From positions 14,289,873-14,353,872 of the forward strand of contig NC_049991.1 of assembly GCF_000003815.2 (NCBI RefSeq): a stretch of 64,000 bases of DNA, given 5' to 3'. The notes beneath the pieces are model-generated. The model saw only the letters and a list, made by a program, of their open reading frames with translations, did no database searches and was not told the origin of the DNA. Both the position numbers and the translations under genes were made by a program. The DNA is from Branchiostoma floridae. Lineage: Eukaryota; Chordata; Leptocardii; Amphioxiformes; Branchiostomatidae. Positions 38,315 to 49,328 of this stretch are shown one piece after another (the stretch's first letter is position 1; each line of letters begins with the position of its first letter).

Positions 38315-40809
38315 TAAGTGTCAGGTACGGACAGCAAATTGTTCAGATATGACAACATGGCAAGAGCAGTCGCGCAGAGATGGGAGTGGTAATCATGTTG
38401 CTAATTTTCAAGTAAAAAAGCCTCTGACTACGATCTTGCAAACGTTATCAAGACACCATACCGACCTTGTTCATCATTCTCTCGGGTTTCCCACAATCAC
38501 AGAAATGCGTTTCATTACAGTTCTGTACGGACGTGATTTGAATGGCATCGTACCACAGGCAGATATTTCGCAGACGGATAATTTGTGTACAACTGTACCT
38601 ATTCATCGACGACTTTTGACACGCCTGAAAACTGTTTGAAGGACCTTAGCTATATCAGGCTTCTAACGTTGGATGCAAAAGTTTTATCTTGGCAAAGTTT
38701 AAAGGCCTAATCATAAACTAGCTTCATGCGTAAACATGAATGTTAAGCAATATTCATTACCAGTACAAGCAGTGATAGTCTGAAATGGTGTGAACGAAGA
38801 CATGCATTCACTGGCAAATGTACCATTTTCTACGACCGCTGCGGTAGGAAAATACCTTGTAGAAAGCCCATTCACTCTGTAACAGGAGCGCAATTTGACG
38901 GCAAATTCACGCCCCAAAACAGTGTGCATTTTCCAACAACCGCGAGCAGTACACAATGATAGCATGATTGACGTTCATATCAGACGCCAGGTAATGGCTT
39001 CAAGGTCTAGTTCAGAGGAAAATTCACAGTATCGGATGGACCCGTGGCGCCAGGATCGCCGTTTAGAAGGCATCTGACTTGCTAGATATACAAGATACCT
39101 CGGGGCTGTACATTACTGTTTCCTTTTGCTTATTGCTTCGCGCACAGGGACAGTACATTAAGTGCGTAAGAGCAGGATGTTTACACATATGTCAATGAGG
39201 ATTGACAGTGTTGTGAATCAAATAGTATGTAAATGGTTTAATTTGACACGTGTCCCTGAGAAGATCAATATCGTGACGCCTCAGAGACAAGCCCATTCTG
39301 TGATTTACACGCAGCTGGAGAACATAGCCTTGATAAACGCACACACCCTATCTGAAAGGTAGATGGACTCGATATGGAACAGAAAGTCGTTCCACGTACC
39401 CAGGTTGAGGCATCTTCATATGAGCCTGTATTTTCTTTCATGTACCTTCTTCACATTCTAGCGTCGTGTGCAAATACCTCTAACGTGCTCAGCTACATGT
39501 TTAACACGCCAAGTAGCTTAATGATGACTGTACAAGAGACATGATAGTGTAAATTTGTACGTCTTTTCTAGAGTGAAGATACATTTTTTTTAGTAAATTT
39601 GACAATTACCCACAGTTCACAACTTCACGTATGACAGTAAAAGACAATTTGTATACGTAGGAAAGCAGATGATCTCTCATATTGTGGGACAAACCTCAAG
39701 AAGGTCTGCCGAGATGGAATGAATATATTTGACGTGTAACGTCACCCCACGGTACATTTGGTGCCAGCTGCAGATTCAAGACATGTTCGGTTTACGTGAT
39801 TCTGGTTGCTGACTGTCCATACACAGGGAGGAGTGCACACCAAAGATTTTTAAAAATGAACGTATCTCTGCTTCCAACAAAGCATCTATGAGAATGAGTA
39901 TGCTATTCAAAAACACACCACTAGCCCTCTGCTATAGTGCTTGCACACCTTAAATGACGACTATGGTACAACGGCGAATAACGACATTCCTCACGCTTTC
40001 GTCGCAGATGCAATTTCAAACATTATATTTACGAATTCGAAGGAGTTTTGTGTGAATCAGACAAAGACAGCTGTTCTTCAATTAGCGGGAGCGATTCACC
40101 AGCACTGTGAAACACTGTCAGGCATACGGTATCAATAAGATAACTCTAATGTAGACAGCACATCCCATGGAATGAATATTCACTCCTAGTTTGGGCAACT
40201 AGATATGGATCCAGAAGTAAGCATATCTTTAACAACTGCGTACCCGTCAGGCAGTGTAAGAGACAAAACTGCGACTCTTGTTGTGTCGTTTAGAGGTATA
40301 AATGTTCAGACCCCTAATCACCACCGTAGTTCAATTGTGCTGCAGTTCGCCAAATGGCCAACAGAAGCCGTGCTTGCATACAAAGCACTACTACTTATAC
40401 TAATACTACTACTACTGCACATCCAGAAACGCTATCTAGCGGTACGTAAACATGCTGCACATTGATGGAAACATTTCCCACTTTGCTGTGTGGAGACTCA
40501 GGTTCTGTACAACCAGAGCAAAGGAAGAACCTGAACAAGAGTAAGAGTACCTTTCTAAAAAAAGACTAAATTATTCCTGACACTGGTGGACGTTATGACT
40601 GATAAGTATCTAATACCAGCTCAGAAGAGCTAGAAACAGTCATGCCTCTAAGTACCAGAGTTACCAACCTAGGATTGATGTGCTTAAAATTCGTATTTTC
40701 CCATGATATCACCAAGCACAGTAGGGGCATCTTCTCTGGATAGTTTTTAAGAACACTTTCAGATAGATACGCAAAGCTAGATGTGACAGGTCTTTCAGTG
40801 TAATATAAC

Positions 40810-40875
40810 CTGCGAAGCTGGCGTGTTACGCCAAAGGGTGGTTATACCGGCTATATAGATACAGATACAGACACA
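40810..40875. repeat. Dispersed repeat fragment (lancelet-type)
   Basis: AGCTGGCGTGTTACGCCAAA, then GGTTATACCGGCTATATAGA and TACAGATACAG; same family as 20.70 and 56.12 kb. Confidence 0.65.
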
Positions 40876-41692
40876 GGAGTAGATCTATAGAGATATGTGT
40901 ATCAATAATGATACACACTTTTATCTGGCAGTAAGTAGCATTGAACAGTACAGGTATAGAGTATAATGTACGGACTTCCTCAGTACACGGGCAAACATAT
41001 CATTAGCTTTACCTACCTGTGCTTCCCGGAACTGTCCAGGTGATCACTATGGCCTCCATGTACAAGTATCTCTCTGTATTGCAAACAGGTTTTCTCCTTA
41101 TTTTGACTGACTATCTTCCAGTAATCGATTGTTCGAAGGATCGATGTACCCAACTCCCAAGTCAATCAACAAAGATCAACAAATAATGTGTCTTTGAGCG
41201 TCTAAAACAATACTCACAACACATAGAAGGCATACTCAAGCCAATCAAAACGACCTTCAAGCAAAATGCACACCACGCCAACACAATATACCATTTTAGC
41301 AACTTATTGTTCACACTCTCACACATGACGTTATCTGCCGGTGTAAAAACGGTCACGTCCGAGTCACGAGCTCCCCGAAAATCACCGACAAAAGCCACCA
41401 ATTTCTGTGATAATCAGTTTTGACACGACAAGATCTAGTTTGATCTTGAAAAGAATGCCGTTATTGATTTTTTGAGCTCAGTTTTCACACATAAATGTAC
41501 CTCATGCCATTATTCTATCGTCACGTGTGACTTTGAGAGCAAATATCGATTATGTCGCCTGTGTCGGTGATTCGAGAGGACACGACAACAGAAAGACTCG
41601 TCTATGTTGCGTGTACGTGTATGAGGGGCGTGTTTTGTATTGTTTGTTTGTTTGTTTATTTTATTTTACCAGGGTTACATATCGCCATTTTT

Positions 41693-41752
41693 GTGTATGT
41701 TTATTACATGTGTATTAAACTATCATCATGTTAATTACACGTGTAATAAACG
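41693..41752. repeat. Small hairpin
   Basis: TTTATTACATGTGTATTAA and TTAATTACACGTGTAATAAA form ~19-bp arms with a ~13-base loop. Confidence 0.75.
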
Positions 41753-41754
41753 CA

Positions 41755-41857
41755 TCGTCATTACCTCCATGAAACACAGAGGTATTGTTTTGGGTATGTA
41801 AGTGTGTGTACGTATGTGTCTGTGTGTCTGTCTTTGTGTGCGTGCGCGCGCGCGCGT

Positions 41858-41896
<39 letters not shown>

Positions 41897-42010
41897 CGCC
41901 GCACGTGTGTGTTTGTGTGTGTTTCTGAATGTTTCTGGTCCGATCTTTGGGTGGATCGTCATGATATTTGGCATGTGGGTAGATCTTGGTTGATTGTAGC
42001 TCCCTGGCGA
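41755..42010 (+). repeat. Dispersed 'TACCTCCAT' repeat family member
   Basis: TACCTCCATGAAACACAGAG, the GT tract and then GATCGTCATGATATTTGGCA share wording with 15.42-15.56, 43.80-44.04, 52.37-52.50, 59.3-59.6, 59.9-60.2 and 63.66-63.91 kb (some reversed). One end is a TACCTCCAT/ATGGAGGTA hairpin. Class unknown. Confidence 0.55.
41795..41915. repeat. GT/GC alternating tract (Z-DNA prone)
   Basis: Long runs of GTGTGT interrupted by CGCGCGCG blocks give almost perfect purine-pyrimidine alternation. It lies in the intron that follows the alternative P-loop exon. Confidence 0.93.
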
Positions 42011-42176
42011 CTTTCCTTGTTCTATATTTGTGCTACATGTGTGCGCCACGTGTGTTACATTTGAACGCCAGATTTATGTGTGTATGTGACGGGTGTGGTG
42101 TGTGTTAGAGATGGTTTACATGTGTGTTCTACAGCCATGTAGATGTGCCGTACGTGTGTGGTGTGTGCACACTTAC

Positions 42177-42287
42177 TGTGAAACCGATGCCGACTGTAGC
42201 CGAGAAGGACCCGCTCAGAAACTTGCCCTGGTCAAACTGCACCAGTAGAGACGTCTTCCCCACGCCGCTGTCTCCAACAAGAATCGT
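42177..42287 (-). CDS. Rab26/37-like GTPase, alternative P-loop exon (form B)
   Basis: A 37-codon exon with acceptor tttgtatttcccag and donor ACA|gtaagt, phase 0 at both ends. It encodes [20 protein letters not shown], then GKFLSGSFSATVGIGFT. The P-loop GDSGVGKT is intact. Compared with exon 2 it has the same length and the same phases, but different residues after the P-loop (SLLVQFDQGKF against [11 protein letters not shown]) and at switch I (GIGFT against GIDFR). It lies 14.4 kb upstream of exon 2 and 11.8 kb upstream of exon 1, so it must use another first exon, and its natural partner downstream is exon 3 (GFT-NKVV). A long GT/GC tract lies 270-360 bases into the following intron. No stop, frameshift or lost key residue is seen, so it is not a decayed copy. 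Confidence 0.94.
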
Positions 42288-45058
42288 CTGGGAAATACAA
42301 ATTGGGTAAACCTAAGTTTGAACATATTAACTACCAGGAGAATACGACCACTCTTAACCACAGTTTAGCTTCAGAAATTTCTCTCCCATTCTCTCATCTA
42401 TATAAACAGCTGTCTCATACAATATCTATCACGTTGCCTTACATTGTACCCGTTGTCACAGTTATTGTGCAATAAACTTTGACGTGACTTGACTAGACAT
42501 ATCTCATTCAGTTCTTATCTACGTTTTTTTCAAACAACTTAAAGAATAAGTCTCAGTCTTCCGTGGCATTTGAGCGGTATTATATTGTGTGGGATCTCAG
42601 AATAAACAATAAGATAAATAAGACTGGACGGATGAATCGTTGCAACGCCCAGGAAGGACAGTGATGTATTCTCATACGTCACATAGAGGGTAATTGGTCT
42701 CCGGGAGACACTCTGTGGAAACTATGATCAGCCACGATGACGTTATCAGTGACGTAACGATGACGTCTTGACAAAATGAGGTCAACGGCCATGACCCCAC
42801 TTAAAATATAATCTATCGATTTACGTCAAATTCACAAGGAATGTTTTGTCACACAGCAAACATTCATTTATTACGACGTCACACTGAAATGTTGTAGAAA
42901 ACACATTTTTTCTAAAACTTTGACAAGAATCTTCTCAAATTCCACTTAAATACGGTAGCGGAACCTTAAGAGATATGACCTTTGGTCGATCAATATGAAC
43001 GGCGCCTTGTACCAACTGAAGGAGACGAGTTACAGTGGCTTCCTTACCCTGCTATTGACGTCTTCATCACTTATAGCTTCTACATATTGTATTTCATGGT
43101 GCGTATAACGTGAAACCAAATTTGTTGACATATTCTATTTGAATTTTCTATCAGATGGACATACAAAGATGTTATAATATTAACGTGAAATATCATTCAA
43201 TAGATCACAGATGTATGACTGAAGCAACACATTGGGAGTTTACACTCTTCAAGATAAAAGCAGACAAACCCCAATCAATGTAATATCTATTTTGAGGACA
43301 AAGGTTCGTTACCTTCTAAATATCATTTTTGGATGCTAACATCTTCATTGATCTTCCACTCCCTGTGGTTAATCTTTCTTGACAATAAAATCATATTCCC
43401 AAATTCAATCACTGTTACAGACCTCGAGACCAAAGGCCGATGTAATACCTATGATATAACTAACGACCTGTGACATGGCTATTCGTTCTGTTGGTTTTAT
43501 TGTCGCCTATGGGCCTGTTCCATTTACTGCTTTAAACGCCAATGGCTCCATTCGTCTGTCTATTTAGATGAATTGATAACTTTTTTTTCTTATTATAAAG
43601 CTTTTCTCATTATCAAGTCGACAACTTTCGCCTCGGGTCAGCAACGTGGGCGTTACTTGATAACTGAGTGCGTTTTTCAGCCACAATATCGGGAGAATAG
43701 AAGAGCTCCCCAATTTTTATACTGCTGTGCAACTTAGACACAAGAGACTAGATATAGAAGACCATCTATTTCACTTGATTTAGAGATTTAATTATACTAT
43801 AAGCTTTACGCTATTGTGAAAATACCATAGCATATCCAGATAAAAAGATACATAAAAACAGAATTTTCGCTGCAGTACCAAGGTCAAATACCAGGTGGTG
43901 CAAAACTGACATTGACCTTCGTCTTCCCAACACCTTCCCACATACCAAATATCATTGTAATCCATCCAGAGTTTCTTGAGTTATGCTGACTACAAAAATC
44001 CGGAAACATGTGTACAAACAGACAGAGAGACACACCCAAAAACTATTCTCCATTTTTCATAGAGATAATGGAGTTACCATAAGATCGTTATTCTTAGAAA
44101 GCGCAAAACCCATGTAACTTAAGGGAGCAATTTAATTGTAAACGGCATCTGTTTATCAAAATTATGCCATAGAATTACAAATGGACAGTGTGGTTGCACG
44201 CGTCAGGGAAAGACTCGGTAATAATTGGTCTCTGGCGGAAAAAGTAACGACAATTAGACAAAGAATCTCTGACAGATATCCAATAAAGTTGTCCCAGCAC
44301 CATGAATCTAGAGACCGTAATGACTACGCTGGAACGTGAATTCATATAAAGGCGTGGGGCTTGAATGTTAGTTGAATGGGCGTAAGTTTTATTTATGAGT
44401 TACGGTTTCGTGGAGCTCAATCGAATTCTGCTCGCTAAATGAAGCATATTTGTCTATCATTGTACTGGCATGCAGAAATCATCATTTATACTATACACCC
44501 CAAATAGGCATCATTTGCAAACGCCAGCACTTTAAGTGTTATATTTGACGAATATACATATGAAACGGTTAAAACACATGTCAAATCATAACCGGGTAAC
44601 CACTCAAGGGACAGAGGAAAATGGCTGCTGAGGACAGGATGGGGTTAACAATGAAAAATAGACGGGATTGTTTTAATGTGGCTTGTTTGTGCCTGTGCAT
44701 GGCGGTTGACGGCCAGGATTGACTGTATTTCCTGTCTGTGTGTAGTTGTCTTTCTCCACTGAGGTACTGCTTTGTACTCGTGAGTTTGCTATTTCCTCTT
44801 ATGACTCTACTGTTGATAGATTCAGCTACCGCTAAGCCTTCTACTTTGCTTCCGTCTCAATCGTTTTCCAACAGAAGCAGTCACCGGTCACCTTTACATA
44901 CATCATCAGTGTTATGGGAGCGTCATCTCAAGCTTCACACGTTTTAAATACGCCGGGGTGTACCCGACAAATCTCCCTGAACATCGTCATTAAATCTAAC
45001 GAACTCCAAGGGAGAGTCAAGGAAAGTCCTGAGAGATAATGTGCCTGATGGATGAACT

Positions 45059-45712
45059 CCGTTCGTGCATTCTGTGCCTACAGTAGCCCTCTTCACAGTC
45101 ATAAAATATGCTTGATGATCAATCAACGGAATGGAAGCATTTCTACGAAAGTGGGAGAATAATCAAGGGAACGTTTATATAAAAGACCAGGTGGGTGAGA
45201 AATGCAACTTAAACTAGAAAGGCCGACATTTGCTTGAGAGCAAATGCAGCATATTTCAGCCATCTCCCTCCCCATGCAACAATAGACTATTCCAAAATCA
45301 CCCATGTGCAAAAATCGAACACTTTTGTTTAAAAGTCACTTCCACTAATGACACTTAATGACACCCAAAAATGAATCTTACAAAATTCCTAGGGCTCTTC
45401 CAGTGCACGCCATGTGAATTTGCACAATAGACCAGTCCAGAAATACTCCCACTGAAAACATGGCCAAGGTTGAACTAAACAAAAAAGGCATGAAAAGGTA
45501 AAATAGACCAGTCCAAAAACACTTCCACTAAAAATGGAATATTGAATCATCACCTTTCTAAAACTAAATTTCAAAACATCCCCATGCATCCGTTCGTGCA
45601 TTCTGTGCCTACCATAGCCCTCTTCACAGTCATAAGATATGCTTGATGATCAATCAACGGACTGGAAGCATTTCTACGAAAGTGGGAGAATAATCAAGGG
45701 AACGTTTACACC
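45059..45712. repeat. Direct repeat pair (~118 bp) around 415 bp
   Basis: GTTCGTGCATTCTGTGCCTA ... GGGAGAATAATCAAGGGAAC occurs at about 45060-45178 and 45592-45712, almost identical. Between them is a smaller repeated AATAGACCAGTCCA motif (45427 and 45503). Confidence 0.85.
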
Positions 45713-46998
45713 AGGAGAGTGAAAAATGAAAATGAAAATAATAAAAAAATGAAAATGAAAATTTAAATTAAAAAAAAGAGTAATGGGGGCAACGTGAGCA
45801 AAAGGTTTCTCGGCAAACTGCTCCCCGATATTTTTATCACTTTCATCACACATGTCGAATATAAGATGTAAGAAGAACACCCCTCCCCACAAGTTACTCA
45901 GCTCAGGTGACCAATGTGAGGAGTCTTGGGAGATGTTCATGAACACACCTGCTACCTGCACACATAGATTTTGCGATTGCTTTACTGGGCCCCAAAGGTT
46001 GCCAGACCCGCAAAGCACGGCAGTACATGAACTTGTCCAGCGTGCTGAAGACAGATCTTAATCGCAGGGATATTACCCAGATCCGTTCACAAAAAAAACA
46101 CAACATGCAAGGCACAGTAGAAAATTCTGAAGAAAGACTGTGGCATGTTTTAACGACTGCAGGTAACGTTACAGAACACAGTGAATGATGATGATAAATG
46201 GTTCCACTGCAGCGGTGATAAGGCAGTTTTGAGATTGTTATTGGGCGTAACCAGGTCGCTCTGACAGCCGGTACAACAGAAACCCAATAATCCCGTGATT
46301 CACAGGTGGGAGCATAGAATTCAAACGATGGTCCGTTTAACCGATCCTTCGCCTGATTCGGTCAATCAAAATCAATTACTCATATTCTATGCATGACAAC
46401 TTCAATAATTCTTTCAGGGCAACCGACGATGTATTTTATGCTTAGAATGTGCTGCTGTAACTGTCCTCAGTTTTACACTGTCTCATACGAAAACAGTGCT
46501 ATAAGATGTGAATGTTAGAAGTTGTCGGCTGCAGAGGCTTACAAGTTCAAGGAAAAAGTCTGTAGCTATTTTGCATTCCGCAGTCTCGAGTATGCGGCCC
46601 GCAACATGTATTCTACATCCACGCGGCTTTATATTGACCCGAAAGCACTGTGCGAACCCTAGTCTTACGGAAATAAGCTTCATCTTTACATGCAGCCTGG
46701 CATGTGGACTAGCAATGCAGCAGAGATGAGCTGAATTCGGGCGAACATTTGACCTTCAACTTTGAGCTACCCAGCAGTCTAGACCCGTCACCCGTACTTT
46801 ATAAGATCCATGCATACGTAGGAGAATTAGGGCTGGCATTGACGACCTGTGATATTAAGCTCAAGAAATACCCACAAAACCTTTCCAATGCATTTCGATT
46901 AGAAAAGAAATAGAATCGGCAGAACGGTTGGCTTTCTGTGTGTTGTCTAGAGACCGATAAGTCATCGGAGTCTGGCGCCCATCTTGTTTGGTTGGTAA

Positions 46999-48063
46999 AG
47001 CCCCGGTCACAAGAATCGTACGACGTCCTTGCGATGGCATATTACGCCTATCGCACGATGATCACAGTGGATCGCAGCTAAATCGTAAGCAAAATCAGCC
47101 ATCGCAGAGCATCGGATGATGTTCAAAATTTTTCCAGCGTCGTACGATTTTTCACTTGTGTCTCTTCTGTATAGCCGTCTGACCGTTTTTGTGCTTCTTT
47201 AACCAACAAAATGTGGACATAGCTGTTGAATACCTTCCTATAATATCTTTAACTGTAAAAATTTATTTTAAAAAAACCATGACAACAAGAGTATTACAAG
47301 CAAAAGTTCAAATCAAGCGTGAGTACTGGTATGGTTATCTCGGCCTGCTTGCCGGCTATACGTGTCAGGCTCTTTCGAAGATCGTATCATGATATGCTAT
47401 CAACAAAAAGATGCCATCATACAAAAATCATATCATAAGCATTATATCATATATATTTCCGACTCATAGAGCCTGCCTTTATGTTTGAGTTGTCCCCATG
47501 GTTATTACGATTATGGTAAACTGACCCAAGACCGACGAGAGCTGAGATTTGGTCTAATTATAAACTCACGTGCATGAAGCGATCAAACAATTGTCTGCAT
47601 CACCTGTGCGGGGCGCGCTGTTCTCTGGTTGCGACTGTGGCAGTTGCGACTGATATATTTTCCCTTTTCGTCAATATCGGCAATATCAGGGAAAACTGAA
47701 ACCATCACAACATGCTAAAAATTCATAAATCTAAAACCTCATCAGTAGACAAAAATTGCCGTAATGAAGTCTGCTTTGGGGGCAAATAAAATCTTACGAC
47801 GATAGCGAAATTTTGAACATGTTCAAAATCCATTTCAGCTCTATTTTCGTCATAGGATGCTCCCCGATTTACTATGATTCACCTGCGATTGACGCAGGTA
47901 CGCTCTTATGACCTCATCGTACGATGCATTACGATTCTTGTGACCACAACTTTATATATTTAAACCATTGCTTCCGATTCTTCCCCGACTTACGACGTAC
48001 TGCGCTTATGCCAAGCATAAAATCGCCATCGCAGTCAATCGTACGATTCTTGTGACCGGGGCT
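46999..48063. mobile_element. Non-autonomous TIR transposon, 1065 bp
   Basis: Perfect 25-bp inverted ends (starting AGCCCCGGTCACAAGAATCG) flanked by TAA on both sides (46996-46998 and 48064-48066). The similarity continues inward (GCGATGGC). An internal copy of the end motif sits near 47913-47947. No transposase ORF. The 3-bp TAA duplication suggests PIF/Harbinger, but the ends are not typical enough to be sure. Confidence 0.85.
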
Positions 48064-49090
48064 TAACCAACCAACCATAAGGGAAAACCTCACCATACAA
48101 AGGTAAGAGTGCGTTATCCAAACCAATTACTCCTCCTTACACGGAAAGGGCAAGTCTGCCTATCTTTTTTTCCCTTATATTCTCGAGAGGTTCCCAGGCA
48201 TATGCTACGATCTTTTCCATGACCGTGTAAGTAATGTTTTGTTCTTGTGACAACGACACTGCACGGCTACATAGGTTCATGTACGTTTGATGAGAACTAA
48301 CTTTGGAAAGTAACTTGAATTCCGAAAACATGGGAAAAAACACGTCTTCTCTCTGTACAGCAATGGTAAATTCGAGAAGAATGACCGTCCGTGAATGGTG
48401 AATTTGACAAAAGGACGCGTGTAACACAATTTTTTATACCCTTGGCCTTGGGGTATGGGGTTGACGCGCTTTCAATTACTTTTGTGTCATATATTATTTC
48501 AGTCATACACATCATTTAAGTTCACCTGTTTTAAGATGCTGTATTTATGTTTGCTGTATTTATTACGATGCTGTTTTTATACCTATGTTGTTTACGTTAT
48601 GCCTTTTATATGTATAGTGGAGGCACTAACATAAGTTTGACACCACTATGTCTGTCACGTCTTCGAACTTAACTGTTAATAAAAAACACACAACCTACAT
48701 GAACAGTTCAACTATCGCTACTTGTGCTCCCACCAGCTTAGTTCAGTGCCCAGAAGTGGTCTCTTGGCCTTGCACTGAACAAACACGTTAAAGAAAACTA
48801 CCACCAAAGTATTACAATAAAAACGAGACACGAGCTGCAAAATACAATCTCATCAGCGATATCCCCTACTCTGAATTCCGGTCCCGTCTCGGCGTTACGA
48901 TGCTGATTCTACCTCTAACCACAACAGCTACCACACTGACGTACACTTTTAGCCGCCGCTTTGCTGGCTATAGGCACTCCGTGGGATTTGCGTGGCGGAA
49001 TTCGCGGTAATTAGCTAACACGCTGTGGCTGGCAGGAATGACCACCACACCGCGGCCCATTTGTTGCAGTATATATCCGTTAAGCTGGTT

Positions 49091-49328
49091 TCTCACTGCA
49101 CTTGTGGCACCGGTGTGGCACTGCGGGGTTCGTTCATTGCGGCACTGTTGTGTTATATTCGCCGATTTTTTTTTATAATTCAGATATTGCGTAATACGTA
49201 AACGTATGACTTAGAAGACAACGAAATACACAAAGAGTGAGAAAATTCGTTCTTTGTCTCATCTCTGAAATTCGTTGAGTTTCTTTCAAACCCCGCAGTG
49301 CCGCACCGGTGTCCCAAGTGCAGTGAGA
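49091..49328. mobile_element. MITE-like element with ~40-bp inverted ends
   Basis: Left TCTCACTGCACTTGTGGCAC ... GGCACTGCGGGGTT; right complement TCTCACTGCACTTGGGACAC ... GGCACTGCGGGGTT. Non-coding centre of ~160 bp. Confidence 0.8.

Larger units (their letters stand above)
30415..42176. other. DNA between exon 1 and the alternative P-loop exon
   Basis: Holds the exon 1 promoter side, the second copy of the dispersed element (32576-32905), local tandem duplications (34.2-34.55, 37.13-37.64 and 38.17-38.27 kb), an unassigned ORF with splice-like signals (34.88-35.69 kb), an X-box-like site (36.69 kb), a lancelet-type repeat fragment (40.81 kb), a small hairpin (41.69-41.75 kb) and a GT/GC tract. 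Stretches 33.0-34.1, 35.7-36.6 and 38.3-40.7 kb show many short ORFs on both strands but nothing I can support as a gene. Confidence 0.65.
3131..42287 (-). other. Rab26/Rab37-type small GTPase locus (5' part of gene)
   Basis: Transcription runs from high to low coordinates. Exon 1 (30289-30414), 2 (27715-27825), 3 (8175-8216), 4 (3674-3740) and 5 (3131-3183) join in frame to 133 codons. An alternative P-loop exon sits at 42177-42287. Intron sizes are 2463, 19498, 4434 and 490 bp; the alternative exon is 33960 bp from exon 3. The protein should be a prenylated GTPase of secretory granule or vesicle membranes, as known for Rab26 and Rab37. G1, G2 and G3 motifs are present. G4 (NKxD), G5 (SAK) and the C-terminal cysteines are absent from the window, so the gene continues past position 1. 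Whether it should be called Rab26, Rab37 or their common ancestor needs a tree, so I give no symbol. Confidence 0.93.

Noticed and set aside
41735-42064. ORFs rich in Val/Cys/Arg or Thr/His
   Set aside because: Translations of the GT/GC tract.
44738-44947. ORF with signal-peptide-like start
   Set aside because: Its first codon is GTG, not ATG; no eukaryotic start is present.
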